Positions 43,412 to 52,420 of a stretch of DNA of 64,000 nucleotides are shown here, in pieces. This DNA comes from CAJBVG01 sp943371425 (lineage in GTDB: Bacteria; Bacteroidota; Bacteroidia; Sphingobacteriales; Sphingobacteriaceae): positions 1-64,000 of the forward strand of contig CALRUR010000011.1 in the NCBI GenBank assembly GCA_943371425.1. Direction: 5' to 3'. The stretch's first letter is position 1; each line of letters begins with the position of its first letter. A model generated the notes under the pieces. That model was given only the letters and a program-made list of their open reading frames with translations. It made no database searches and was not told the DNA's origin. Position numbers and translations under genes: made by a program.

Positions 43412-44015
43412 TCGTTTCTTTTTTAACTGCCGATCTAAATGGTGGTCGCCTTACTCCACTTGGCGCAGGTGCCGGAGCACTAGTGTTTACTGAACTCTCC
43501 GTAGGCTCTAATTTTACTTCGAGTGTAAATTCTTTAACTGTATAGCGGGTATTATTTATGGCTTCATACAGTTTTGCGGGTACTAATGAGTTCGAACTTG
43601 GTATTTGTATAGTGGGGCGAATCCATTCTAAATCACCTTTACGCCAAACATATACCAGGCCTAGTAACAATATAAAAATAAAAATGCTCATCTCTATCAT
43701 GTTAAACATTGCCCAATTCGGAACGTTTGCCAATAAATTTTTATCAGCAAAAATGGTTGACCATGGAAATAAGAAAATCAATTCTACATCAAACAATAAA
43801 AATATAATGGCTATTATGTAGAAACGCATGTTAAATGGGGTACGAGAGGGGCCCTCTGTTACTTCGCCACACTCATAAGTAGAGTTTTTTATGGCATTTG
43901 GTTTGCGTTTTTGTAAGAAGGCGTTAATGCCCATGCCAATTAGAATAAATGCTATTCCTAAGAGCATGAAAATTAATATTTTGCCGAATTCGCTTAGTTC
44001 TTCGCTTCCTTGCAT
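43404..44015 (-). CDS. nuoA: NADH-quinone oxidoreductase subunit A with C-terminal extension
   Basis: 203 residues, against about 120-150 in most species. Three membrane helices and the family motif STYECGEVTEGPSRTPFNMRFY, ending with VELIFLFPW, are complete. From about residue 130 there is an extra soluble tail: first LYEAINNTRYTVKEFTLEVKLEP, then a Pro/Ala-rich, basic end (SAPAPAPSGVRRPPF). Extended NuoA proteins occur in Bacteroidota. I start at the ATG at 44015; TTG 44030 would add five residues. Confidence 0.93.
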   Translation of the reverse strand: MQGSEELSEFGKILIFMLLGIAFILIGMGINAFLQKRKPNAIKNSTYECGEVTEGPSRTPFNMRFYIIAIIFLLFDVELIFLFPWSTIFADKNLLANVPNWAMFNMIEMSIFIFILLLGLVYVWRKGDLEWIRPTIQIPSSNSLVPAKLYEAINNTRYTVKEFTLEVKLEPTESSVNTSAPAPAPSGVRRPPFRSAVKKETNE

Positions 44016-44043
44016 GTTCAAAAATAACAAAATTTAACGAGCA

Positions 44044-45240
44044 TTAATGCAGATTTTGAGCGATAACATAACCAGATGCCCAAGCCCATTGGAAATTATA
44101 GCCTCCTAGCCAACCCGTTACATCTACACATTCGCCGCCAAAGAATAATCCTGGAATTTTTTTAGCTTCTAAACTTTTAGAAGAAAGTTCGTTGGTATCT
44201 ATACCTCCACGCATAACCTCTGCTTTTTCATAGCCCTTATCGCCTGCAGGTATAACTTCAAACCTATGGATGGTGTTTTCAATTAACTCTAATTCTGTAT
44301 TACTCAAACTTGCCAAATTTTTATCGTATGGTAAGTAAACAGCCATGGCGTTACAAAGTTTGTTTGGTAAAAAAACAGAAAGGAAATTTTGCAATAATTT
44401 CTTTCCGTTTTGCTGCCTGGTTTCGTCTATTAATTTTTTTATAGATTGATGAGGGAGAAAATCAATATAAATTGGATTGGGTGCGCGCCAATACGATGAT
44501 ATTTGTAAGATGGCTGGCCCGCTTAGACCCCAATGGGTAAATAAAATATTTTCTTCGAATGAAATTTCATCATTACTTACCACAGAATACACACTGGTTC
44601 CACTCATGGCTTCAAACCATTCTCTTTGTTTATGCCCAATTACTAAAGGCACGAGGGCAGGGGCTGTTTTGGTAATTTTTAGGTCGAATTGTTGAGCCAC
44701 TTTAAAAGCAAAATCCGTAGCACCCATTTTGGGTATCGGTAATCCTCCGGTAGCAATTACTAAATTTGTACAAAGTATTTCTTGAGACTTTCCATTCTTC
44801 AAAATTTTCAGTTCAAAACCTTCTTCTATTTTGTCAATATTTTGAACAGATGTATTGGTGTAAATTTGCTGACCGAGTTCATCAATTAAATTTTCAAAAG
44901 CGCTTACAATGTCCGATGCTTTATTACTCGTTGGGAATAATTGACCTAGTGTTTTTTCTTGCCCTTCTATCCCAAACATGTCGAAAAATTGTACGGTATC
45001 ATCCACTGTCCATTGAGAAAGCGCCGACTTGCTGAAGTGTTCGTTTTGCGAAATGAAATTAGCAGCAGTGGTATGTAAGTTTGTATAATTACATCGTCCA
45101 CCTCCCGATATTAAAATTTTTGCACCTACTTTATCAATGTGTTCTATAATTAATGCCGATTTACCCACATATCCTGCTTGTACGGCACACATTAGTCCAC
45201 ATGCACCGCCACCAATTATTACCACATCAAATCGTTCCAT
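44044..45240 (-). CDS. HI0933/YhiN-family flavoprotein
   Basis: 398 residues. The N-terminal FAD motif VVIIGGGACGLMCAVQAG, the ILISGGGRCNYTN segment and the C-terminal LFFGGECVDVTGWLGGYNFQWAWASG match the HI0933-type aminoacetone-oxidase-like family. The physiological reaction is unknown. It lies in the run CoA-transferase, flavoprotein, nuoA. Confidence 0.93.
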   Translation of the reverse strand: MERFDVVIIGGGACGLMCAVQAGYVGKSALIIEHIDKVGAKILISGGGRCNYTNLHTTAANFISQNEHFSKSALSQWTVDDTVQFFDMFGIEGQEKTLGQLFPTSNKASDIVSAFENLIDELGQQIYTNTSVQNIDKIEEGFELKILKNGKSQEILCTNLVIATGGLPIPKMGATDFAFKVAQQFDLKITKTAPALVPLVIGHKQREWFEAMSGTSVYSVVSNDEISFEENILFTHWGLSGPAILQISSYWRAPNPIYIDFLPHQSIKKLIDETRQQNGKKLLQNFLSVFLPNKLCNAMAVYLPYDKNLASLSNTELELIENTIHRFEVIPAGDKGYEKAEVMRGGIDTNELSSKSLEAKKIPGLFFGGECVDVTGWLGGYNFQWAWASGYVIAQNLH

Positions 45241-45244
45241 AAAT

Positions 45245-46504
45245 TTATTTAGCTAAATATTGTTTCCAAAGATTTTCTCTATGGTCAGGGTGTGCAATGC
45301 TAATGAGCGCTTTGGCTCTTTGTTCTAAATTTAATCCGAATAAATTCACAGAACCGTATTCGGTTACTACATAATGTACATGTCCGCGTGTTGTAACTAC
45401 ACCTGCGCCAGGTTTTAAATTAAATACAATTTTAGATTCGCCTTTGTTAGTGGTAGAAGGTAATGCGATTATGGGTTTACCGTTATGCGAAATTGCTGCA
45501 GCGCGCATAAAATCCATTTGCCCCCCAATGCCAGAATACATTCGGTTTCCGATAGAGTCGGCACAAATTTGACCGGTTAAATCTATTTCTAAGGCAGAGT
45601 TAATAGCCGTTACTTGGTCGTTGCGATAAATGTTTAATGGAGAATTTACATATAAAACATCGCGCATTTTTACGAGCGGATTATCATTTAAAAAATCGTA
45701 CACATTTTTAGATCCGTATGCAAAAGTTGAAACGATTTGATTTTTATCTATTTTTTTTCGAGCGCCTGTAATAGCACCTTTATTAAATAAACCAATGAGT
45801 CCATCGCTAAACATTTCGGTATGTATGCCAAGGTCTTTGTGGTTTCCTAAGCATGAAAGCACTGCATCTGGTATAGCGCCAATGCCCATTTGTAAACAGG
45901 CACCATCGTCGACTAATTCCGCAACATTTTTACCAATGTTTTGTTCAATTTCTGATATAGGGTGCGAGGACATTTCGGGCAAATCATCGGTACATAAAAC
46001 TCCGAAGTTTATTTTACTCTGATGGATCATTCCATCGCCATGTGTGCGAGGCATTTTAGGATTTATTTGAGCAATCACAATTTTTGCATACTCAATAGCA
46101 GTTAAGCTAGTATCTACAGATACCCCTAAAGTGCAATATCCATGAACATCTGGAGGTGATACATGTATAAGCGCAACATCTAATGGAAGAATGTTTTTCT
46201 TGAATAAAAGAGGAATTTCTGAAAGAAAAATTGGGATGAAATCCGCACGTTTTTCATTCACTGCTTTGCGCACATTAGAGCCAATGAAAAAAGCATCGAG
46301 TTTAAAATGTTCTTCCATTCCGGGAGCCACATAGGGTGCATCTCCTTCGGTATGTATGTGAACTATATTAACGCCAAACAGCTCGTTGCTACGAGCTGTC
46401 ATGGCTTTAATTAATGTTTGTGGAGCAGCGGCTACGCTGTGAATAAATACTCTATCGTGTGATTTTATATTTTTTACTGCCTCTTCGGCCGAACAAATAA
46501 TCAT
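45245..46504 (-). CDS. Acetyl-CoA hydrolase/CoA-transferase family protein
   Basis: 419 residues. The QMGIGAIPDAVLSCL segment and the catalytic-glutamate motif LGIHTEMFSDGLIGLF are intact. The C-terminal half has the GGQMDFMRAA and TTRGHVHYVVTEYGSVNL segments of 4-hydroxybutyrate/acetate CoA-transferases. Likely moves CoA between acetyl-CoA and another carboxylate. Substrate uncertain. Confidence 0.92.
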   Translation of the reverse strand: MIICSAEEAVKNIKSHDRVFIHSVAAAPQTLIKAMTARSNELFGVNIVHIHTEGDAPYVAPGMEEHFKLDAFFIGSNVRKAVNEKRADFIPIFLSEIPLLFKKNILPLDVALIHVSPPDVHGYCTLGVSVDTSLTAIEYAKIVIAQINPKMPRTHGDGMIHQSKINFGVLCTDDLPEMSSHPISEIEQNIGKNVAELVDDGACLQMGIGAIPDAVLSCLGNHKDLGIHTEMFSDGLIGLFNKGAITGARKKIDKNQIVSTFAYGSKNVYDFLNDNPLVKMRDVLYVNSPLNIYRNDQVTAINSALEIDLTGQICADSIGNRMYSGIGGQMDFMRAAAISHNGKPIIALPSTTNKGESKIVFNLKPGAGVVTTRGHVHYVVTEYGSVNLFGLNLEQRAKALISIAHPDHRENLWKQYLAK

Positions 46505-46505
46505 G

Positions 46506-47045
46506 CTATAATTTTAGCGACAAAGATACTTGGAATTGTTGGTTTTTAGAAGTGGTTAATTTCTCCAATTCGGAAAATCCAACAATGTAACGAGCACTTG
46601 CACCTAACCTCCAAACTTGTGCAGAAGCACCAAAGGCTCCGCTAAGTTCCGATTTTTTAAAATCGGGTTGTACAGTTAAAATATTACCGATGCCTTCAAT
46701 ACTTTCATCAATTAAATAAGAGAATTGCGGACCTGCATCCAAGGTAATCATTGGAAAAATTTTGAGTTTCAGCATTACGGGTATGTCGATGTAATTGAGT
46801 GTTACATCTTTTACATTACTCTCTTTGTAACCACGCTGAGAGAACAATAATTCTGGCTGAACGGCTAAAATAATAAGGTTAAATTTAGCATAAGCTCCAA
46901 CATGGAACCCTTGTTTAAAATCAGTGTTTAAATTGGTGCTGTAAATGTTCGAAAAGTTTAAACCACCTTTCACACCGTAAGAAATTTGCGCAATTGAAGC
47001 CTTTACCACTAGTAAAAGCAACAGGGAAAGTATTATTTTTTTCAT
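46506..47045 (-). CDS. Outer-membrane beta-barrel protein (PorT-like)
   Basis: 179 residues with a signal peptide (ending VKASIAQ). It begins ISYGVKGGLNFSNIY and shows alternating strands ending in QFQVSLSLKL, with a terminal hydrophobic residue. This is the eight-stranded porin-like family abundant in Bacteroidota. Not recognised further. One base before the CoA-transferase gene, so possibly co-transcribed. Confidence 0.85.
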   Translation of the reverse strand: MKKIILSLLLLLVVKASIAQISYGVKGGLNFSNIYSTNLNTDFKQGFHVGAYAKFNLIILAVQPELLFSQRGYKESNVKDVTLNYIDIPVMLKLKIFPMITLDAGPQFSYLIDESIEGIGNILTVQPDFKKSELSGAFGASAQVWRLGASARYIVGFSELEKLTTSKNQQFQVSLSLKL

Positions 47046-47046
47046 A

Positions 47047-47108
47047 TGCTCGTTTGCTCATAAGTTCGACAATTCGACATTTCGATAATTCGACAGTTCG
47101 TTAGTTCG
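47047..47108. repeat. 8-mer tandem repeats (GTTTGCTC, then TTCGACAA type)
   Basis: Short TATGCTCG-type words are followed by TTCGACAATTCGACAT units. Positions 47072-47089 equal 34966-34983. Confidence 0.75.
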
Positions 47109-47640
47109 AAACATCCATTTCTACTAACTTCTTTAGTGCTAGTAGTGTTTCTTCGTCTTGTTCTTTAAATTGACTTTTAAAAAAAACAAATAACGAACGA
47201 AGGAACCAATTTTGTGCACTTACTTCACTGTATTGAGTAATTTCTGTGGTAAATGCTTGAGTTTCTACGAATTTAATTTTAACATGGTTTCTAAGAATAC
47301 CATTTTCGAGTTCAAATTCATACAGTTGTTCAGGAATTACCTCTACCACTTTTTCAATCATTTCAAAATCTTCGCCATTTTCTTTCACATGAAGTTTAAA
47401 CTCCGAACCTTTTTGGAGAGCTTCTCCTTTAATGTTTTCAATTTTTACGAAGCCAGGCATCCATTGGCTCATGAGTTCTTTATTACTAAAAACTTTCCAA
47501 GTTTGTTTTGCCGAGCGATTTACCACCACAGTAGTTTCATAGGTTACGGTAGGTTTAACAAGTCCGATTGCGTAGAAACCAAGGAAGCAAGTGGCAATGA
47601 AGCCAATTACATAGAGGAGGGTTTTGGTAGTGAAGTTCAT
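47101..47640 (-). CDS. SRPBCC-family protein with N-terminal membrane helix
   Basis: 179 residues. One N-terminal helix (LLYVIGFIATCFLGFYAIGLV) is followed by a START-like ligand-binding fold (YETTVVVNRSAKQTWKVFSNKELMSQWMPGFVKIE) typical of SRPBCC proteins. Bound ligand unknown. The stop lies in a TTCGAACT repeat word. Confidence 0.85.
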   Translation of the reverse strand: MNFTTKTLLYVIGFIATCFLGFYAIGLVKPTVTYETTVVVNRSAKQTWKVFSNKELMSQWMPGFVKIENIKGEALQKGSEFKLHVKENGEDFEMIEKVVEVIPEQLYEFELENGILRNHVKIKFVETQAFTTEITQYSEVSAQNWFLRSLFVFFKSQFKEQDEETLLALKKLVEMDVSN

Positions 47641-47644
47641 GAGG

Positions 47645-47795
47645 CGAATATACGATTATTCGAAAATTCGAATGGTAGAAATTTCGAAATGTAGAATTGT
47701 CGAAAGGCCGAAAATCCGAAAGACCGATATTCCGAAAGTTCGTTTTGGTAGATATCGGTCCTTTACTCGCTACTCTTTACTCGCTACTCTTAAAA
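47645..47795. repeat. Degenerate 8-mer repeat tract (TTCGAAAT, CCGAAAGA, then TACTCGCT type)
   Basis: About a dozen imperfect 8- or 9-base units keep a central CGAAA/CGATA core but drift in sequence. They are followed by TTTACTCGCTACTC copies (47762-47790), the vocabulary seen at 8938. It separates the SRPBCC and DUF4345-like genes. Confidence 0.75.
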
Positions 47796-48166
47796 AAAAG
47801 AAACAGTGCCGCACTTGCTAACACCGTTTCGGTAATGATCCATTGAGTACCAAAGGCTCCCAAGGCACCATCAACCACAATAGTTAACAAACGCGATAGG
47901 GCATAAGATCCCCAGAATACGGCAAGGAACAACATTCCATGTTTTAGGTTGTTTCTCCATAAATAAATCATCACCATTAAAATGGCAATGCCTGCGCCAC
48001 CGTATACCCCACGGATGGAACTCATTGCGTCGGTGTTTTCTAATTTTACTTGAACCAGATCCATCACCGATTGTGGACTGTTAAATGCCATTAGGCTTAC
48101 GCTTGCAATGCCCAATACTGAAATGCCCATAAGTATGGAACACGAAATTTTAATTACTTTATTCAT
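47777..48166 (-). CDS. DUF4345-like small membrane protein
   Basis: 129 residues with four membrane helices (ISCSILMGISVLGIASVSLMAF; GGAGIAILMVMIYLW; HGMLFLAVFWGSYALSRLL; TVLASAALFLFF). The conserved SIRGVYGGAG loop is characteristic of DUF4345. Its function is unknown. It is divergent from an AraC regulator, which may control it. Confidence 0.8.
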   Translation of the reverse strand: MNKVIKISCSILMGISVLGIASVSLMAFNSPQSVMDLVQVKLENTDAMSSIRGVYGGAGIAILMVMIYLWRNNLKHGMLFLAVFWGSYALSRLLTIVVDGALGAFGTQWIITETVLASAALFLFFKSSE

Positions 48167-48257
48167 AATAATATTTGTTTAGTATTTTTAGGCAAAAGTC
48201 GAGGAAAATGGGATAGCCAAGTTGACCATTTGCGACAATGAATTGACAGATTACGAC

Positions 48258-49259
48258 ATGCATGTACATAAAGAAATACTATTGAGTTTAGCACGTAATA
48301 TGCATGGCTTTGGTTTTACAGAACAAGAAATATTTGAATTTGCATGCATCGAAATAAATGCGCTGAGTAATGAGTTCGGGATGGTTGATTCTACTCATGG
48401 AATAAAACTCTGGGAGGTGATTTTAGAAAAATCTAATTACCCAATAGTAGGCTTGAGTTTTGGTAAAAACATCAACTTTTCATCACTTTCTTGGATTGCT
48501 GCTTTAACTCAAAGTGCAGGTATGTTAAAAGATGCATGGAAGAGTTTTTGCGATTTCTCCTTGCTAATGGGCGATATGTATTATTATGAATTGGAGGAAA
48601 ATGAAAGGGAAGTTTGTATATGTTTTTATCCCAACGATAAATGGCTTCAAACAAGCGCCTATACAGCTACGCAAGCTACTTCACATGCCATGAGTTTATG
48701 TATGTCGCTTTCTGCATTTTTATGCGGTAGAACAGTAGCTTTAAAAGAGGCACAGTTTGCTTTCCATCTAAATTCAAAATATACAGATGCCTATAAGGAA
48801 GTTTTTGGCAAAGTTCAATTTGGTGCCAAGGAAAATAAATTGATTTTCAGTAAGGAAGTAGCTAATATGACTGTGATTACTCATAACGAAAATGTGTACC
48901 AACACATGTTAGAATTCTGCGAACAGAAATTAAATGAGCTAAAAAAAGCGAGCACCTATTCCGATAAAGTAAAGAAATTGCTTAGCGAGAAAAATTCATT
49001 TTATTTACCAAAACTCGATGAAATTTCGGCGATGTTGCACCTCAGTAGTCGTACTTTACAGCGTAAACTGAAAGAAGAAAATTTAAACTATCAGCAATTG
49101 GTAGAAGAGCATCAAATAGGTCATGCTAAAAATCTACTCAAGCAAAAAGATATTCAGGTTAAAGAAATTGCCTACCTCTTAGGTTACTCGAATACCGAAA
49201 GTTTTAACAGAGCTTTTAAGAAGAATACAGGGAGGAGCCCACGGAATTATGAATTATGA
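48258..49259 (+). CDS. AraC-family transcriptional regulator
   Basis: 333 residues. The N-terminal part resembles the arabinose-binding-like AraC domain (PF12625 type). The C-terminal region has two helix-turn-helices (DEISAMLHLSSRTLQRKLKEE and VKEIAYLLGYSNTESFNRAFKKNTGRSPRNYEL). The ATG at 48258 is preferred; a TTG at 48222 would add 12 residues. The last four codons and the stop are made of the first GAATTAT repeat units. It is divergent from the DUF4345-like gene. Confidence 0.88.
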   Translation: MHVHKEILLSLARNMHGFGFTEQEIFEFACIEINALSNEFGMVDSTHGIKLWEVILEKSNYPIVGLSFGKNINFSSLSWIAALTQSAGMLKDAWKSFCDFSLLMGDMYYYELEENEREVCICFYPNDKWLQTSAYTATQATSHAMSLCMSLSAFLCGRTVALKEAQFAFHLNSKYTDAYKEVFGKVQFGAKENKLIFSKEVANMTVITHNENVYQHMLEFCEQKLNELKKASTYSDKVKKLLSEKNSFYLPKLDEISAMLHLSSRTLQRKLKEENLNYQQLVEEHQIGHAKNLLKQKDIQVKEIAYLLGYSNTESFNRAFKKNTGRSPRNYEL

Positions 49260-49303
49260 ATTATGAATTATGAATTATGAATTATGAATTATGAATTATG
49301 CGA
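49245..49303 (+). repeat. GAATTAT tandem array running out of the araC gene
   Basis: Seven to eight near-perfect heptamers (GAATTAT) begin inside the coding sequence. They give the last residues NYEL and the TGA. Because 7 is not a multiple of 3, the array supplies a stop in each frame. Confidence 0.9.
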
Positions 49304-49312
49304 TGATGTTGC

Positions 49313-49350
49313 CTATTTACGCATTTGCACATTTACTCATTTGCACATTT
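49313..49350. repeat. 8-mer tandem repeat (CATTTGCA/CATTTACT type)
   Basis: Four units in the gap after the GAATTAT array, up to the stop of the zinc-ribbon gene. Same vocabulary as 2594. Confidence 0.75.
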
Positions 49351-49353
49351 ATA

Positions 49354-49635
49354 TTATCCATGTGAGCCAAACACTACCACACAAACCAGTACAATAAGAA
49401 CTAAAAAAATAACTCTTGCCCAAACAGCTGCTTTTTTGAGTTTACGTTTACGTTCCGAGTCTTCTTCTCTAATGAGCAATAAACTTTCAGCCTCGCTTTG
49501 TAATTTTATTTTTTCTTTTTCTTTTTGATAGGAGAGCCGTTCGGCTTCTAAGAGCGCACCACAATGTTCGCAAGCATCGTCTGTATTACCAATTCGCTTG
49601 GTCCATTGTTTGCAATTTTTACAAAAAGCTTCCAT
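49354..49635 (-). CDS. Small zinc-ribbon membrane protein
   Basis: 93 residues. Cysteine pairs C5-x2-C8 and C22-x2-C25 form a likely zinc ribbon. A charged, helical middle (LSYQKEKEKIKLQSEAESLLLIREEDSERKRKLKK) is followed by one C-terminal membrane helix (VIFLVLIVLVCVVVFG). Function unknown; tail-anchored by its layout. Confidence 0.82.
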   Translation of the reverse strand: MEAFCKNCKQWTKRIGNTDDACEHCGALLEAERLSYQKEKEKIKLQSEAESLLLIREEDSERKRKLKKAAVWARVIFLVLIVLVCVVVFGSHG

Positions 49636-49748
49636 AGCTAGTATGCTAGTGTGCTAGTGTGTTAATATGCTAATGTAGGCAGAGTGTGCAGTATTTGAGT
49701 TCATCACATCAATTAGCATACTAACACATTAGCATACTATCAAACTAA
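49634..49748. repeat. 8-mer tandem repeat (GCTAGTGT/GCTAATGT type) with inverted arms
   Basis: Left arm GCTAGTAT, GCTAGTGT, GCTAGTGT, GTTAATAT. Right arm reads the reverse complement of similar units (GCATACTAACACATTAGCAT). Same family as 27115-27218. Confidence 0.8.
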
Positions 49749-50291
49749 CTAACTAACTTTCCTTCCTTTCATCTTCGTTTTCTTCACATTCATTTTGGTA
49801 GCTACACTTTTCTTTACTTTTAATTTCGCTCTTACACCAGATGCTGCTACCATGTAAACCTTACCATCGTAATTTATTTTTCCATTACCATTTCTATCTA
49901 CTTCGTTTACTTGTAATACATACGACGATTTATAGGTTCCACCTTTAGGAAATACAAATACAAGATTTTTATTAGGTCCATCTTCAAAAGAAACCAACAT
50001 TCTATCAGCTAATACTTGTGTACAAACACCAGGTGTATTTCTTTTTAGTTTGATGATTTGTACTTGTTTACCATTCTCCACTTTTATAGTACCCGAACTT
50101 ACTTTCGTTTCTCCAGAAGTAACTACTCGTTTAAATTCTACTCTTCGATCTACATAATACTGCAATTTAGTAAGCGGGGTATTTGTTGCTTCTACTCGCG
50201 CACGAACATCTGTATTAAATAAAATTTTACGCGAACAAGAACTGAAGCTCGCCGCTGTAAGTAAGCCTAAGATTATTAGTTTGTGTTTCAT
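49749..50291 (-). CDS. Lipoprotein of unknown function
   Basis: 180 residues. The signal peptide ends in a lipobox (FSSC, Cys19). The mature part is beta-rich and contains DRNGNGKINYDGKVYMV, a segment that resembles a single EF-hand-like loop but with little support. A very basic C-terminal tail (KLKVKKSVATKMNVKKTKMKGRKV) is notable. Not recognised. Confidence 0.78.
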   Translation of the reverse strand: MKHKLIILGLLTAASFSSCSRKILFNTDVRARVEATNTPLTKLQYYVDRRVEFKRVVTSGETKVSSGTIKVENGKQVQIIKLKRNTPGVCTQVLADRMLVSFEDGPNKNLVFVFPKGGTYKSSYVLQVNEVDRNGNGKINYDGKVYMVAASGVRAKLKVKKSVATKMNVKKTKMKGRKVS

Positions 50292-50316
50292 ATTTTTTTC
50301 TCTAGTCTTTAGTCTC

Positions 50317-50372
50317 TAGTCGTTAGTCGTTAGAAAGTAGTTGCTAGTCCAAAGACCAACGACTAACGACTA
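50317..50372. repeat. 7-mer tandem repeat (TAGTCGT type) with perfect inverted arms
   Basis: TAGTCGTTAGTCGTT (50317-50331) is the exact reverse complement of 50358-50372. Degenerate copies flank both sides (50292-50377) between the OPT and lipoprotein genes. Confidence 0.85.
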
Positions 50373-50377
50373 ACAAC

Positions 50378-52417
50378 TTATTTTTTCATTGCCACTCTAT
50401 AAAGCACCACTCCCATTATAACGAAGAAAAGTGCTCCAATGATATTGTATCCTTCGGCTCCAAAGGTAGCAGTAATTCCGTGTTCTGCGTTCATTTTTTG
50501 TAAGAATGCTGATATAGAATCGTTCACTGAGAGAATAGCCACAATTACACCTGCTAGAGCACCTCCAGCCACTAAACCAGTGGCATACAAACTACCTTTG
50601 CCTAATTCTTCGTCTTCTTTAGTTTCTCCTTTTTTCTCTTTTCTCCATTCTACAATTCGTTTTACTAAACCACCTGCAAATATTGGAAGGGTAGTAGCCA
50701 AAGGTAAATAAGCACCCACGGCAAATGATAATGATTTAATGCCGCACAGCTCCATGGTTACCGATAAAAATACTCCAACTAATACAAATTGCCAATCTAA
50801 ATTATAAGATAAAATTCCTTTAATAAGTGTAGCCATTAAAGTGCCTTGAGGAGCAGGGTATGCATCGCTACCAATTGCGTGTGTAATTCCTTGGTTCAAC
50901 ATTTCTTGAGTAGGAGTATCTAAAATTTTTACAGTGAGACCAATGAATATAGACGATACTATGGCTCCAATAAATAATGCTATTTGTTGATATTTTGGTG
51001 TGGCCCCTACAAGGTAACCCGACTTTAAATCTTGAGAGGTTGCGCCTGCATTGGCAGCAGCAATACAAATCATACCCCCAACAACCAATGCCATTGGCTC
51101 GTAAACTTTGCCGGTCCAACCGATGGCTATAAACACCAAACATGTTCCCATTAAAGTGGCAATGGTCATACCAGAAATTGGCGAATTTGAAGAACCGATT
51201 AATCCTACAATACGTGAAGCTACTGTTACAAAAAAGGCACCGAAAATTACTACGAGCACTCCTAATAATAATTTGCTCCAAACACTATCGCCTGGGATCT
51301 GAGGTAGAAAAGCCATCAATAAAACCAATCCAATACTTCCAAATAAAACCACTTTTATATTCAAATCTCTTTCAGTTCTTTTTACTGCAGGAGCATTTTC
51401 TTTATCGCCACCTACGCTTGATACCGAACCTTTAAAAGCAGAGATAATAGTAGGAATGGTTTTGAATAAAGTGATGAACCCGCCTGCAGCTACAGCACCA
51501 GCACCTATCTGACGAATGTATGCTCTATAAATTGCACCAGCTGTATCTGCAAATGTTTGTGTTGCGGGGTCCCATCCACCAGGGCCACCTGCAACTGCAA
51601 TATCTTTTAAGTAACCAAGTTTTACTAATTGCAAAGCAATGGTTTCTCCTGGTACTACCGAAGCTAATAATGGAATTAATCCGAGCCAAGCCAACACACC
51701 ACCTGCCACTAATACTCCAGCAATTTTAAATCCGATAATATACCCAACACCCATGTACTCTGGGGTAATTTCGCCTGCTACTGTAGCCGATGGGAAAAAT
51801 TTATTGGTTTGTTTTGTTACAAATGCTGGTGCTTCTGCAATTACATGAAATACCTTTTGCAACAATGCATAGGCTAGTGCAAAACCTAAACCTAAGAATG
51901 CAGTTTTTGCAAAGTCGCCTCCTTTTTCTCCTGCTTTTAAAACAGATGCACAAGCAGTACCTTCGGGGTAGGGAAGTGTTTCGTGCTCGTTTACAATTAA
52001 TGATTTACGTAAAGGAATCATCATTAAGGTTCCGAGTATTCCTCCAAAAATGGCAAGTGTTAAAATGGTCATGTACCCAAAATACATTTCGCCAGAACTT
52101 ACCCCATTTTCATTAACGGATAAAAATAGAAATCCGGGTAAGGTAAATACTACGCCTGCTGCAATAGATTCGCCTGCAGAACCAGTAGTTTGTATAATGT
52201 TATTTTCGAGTATGGTTGTTTTGAAAAATTTTCGTCCTAAGGTAATTGCAATCACTGCAATAGGAATTGAGGCCGAAACAGTTAAGCCTGCCTTTAAAGC
52301 CAAGTAAACAGTGGCTGCTCCAAAGATGATTCCGAAAATGCATCCAAGTATAATCGACTTGAAAGTAAACTCTGCCATCTTAGTATCATCAGATACAAAA
52401 GGTTTAAAATTTTCCAT
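50378..52417 (-). CDS. OPT-family oligopeptide transporter
   Basis: 679 residues with about 14-16 membrane helices. The N-terminal FTFKSIILGCIFGIIFGAATVYLALKAGLTVSASIP and the NNIIQTTGSAGESIAAGVVFTLPG motif are typical of bacterial OPT proteins. It takes up peptides or metal-chelate compounds by proton symport. It is beside two POT transporters and a DPP4-like peptidase, which supports peptide import. Confidence 0.93.
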   Translation of the reverse strand: MENFKPFVSDDTKMAEFTFKSIILGCIFGIIFGAATVYLALKAGLTVSASIPIAVIAITLGRKFFKTTILENNIIQTTGSAGESIAAGVVFTLPGFLFLSVNENGVSSGEMYFGYMTILTLAIFGGILGTLMMIPLRKSLIVNEHETLPYPEGTACASVLKAGEKGGDFAKTAFLGLGFALAYALLQKVFHVIAEAPAFVTKQTNKFFPSATVAGEITPEYMGVGYIIGFKIAGVLVAGGVLAWLGLIPLLASVVPGETIALQLVKLGYLKDIAVAGGPGGWDPATQTFADTAGAIYRAYIRQIGAGAVAAGGFITLFKTIPTIISAFKGSVSSVGGDKENAPAVKRTERDLNIKVVLFGSIGLVLLMAFLPQIPGDSVWSKLLLGVLVVIFGAFFVTVASRIVGLIGSSNSPISGMTIATLMGTCLVFIAIGWTGKVYEPMALVVGGMICIAAANAGATSQDLKSGYLVGATPKYQQIALFIGAIVSSIFIGLTVKILDTPTQEMLNQGITHAIGSDAYPAPQGTLMATLIKGILSYNLDWQFVLVGVFLSVTMELCGIKSLSFAVGAYLPLATTLPIFAGGLVKRIVEWRKEKKGETKEDEELGKGSLYATGLVAGGALAGVIVAILSVNDSISAFLQKMNAEHGITATFGAEGYNIIGALFFVIMGVVLYRVAMKK

Positions 52418-52420
52418 ATA

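Noticed and set aside
49245..49350. Possible CRISPR array
   Set aside because: Units of 7-8 bases without unique spacers and no cas genes in the window.
50868..51281. Minus-strand frame overlapping the OPT gene in another frame
   Set aside because: Composition (many Cys, Arg, Ser, Phe) is that of an off-frame reading of the membrane protein gene.
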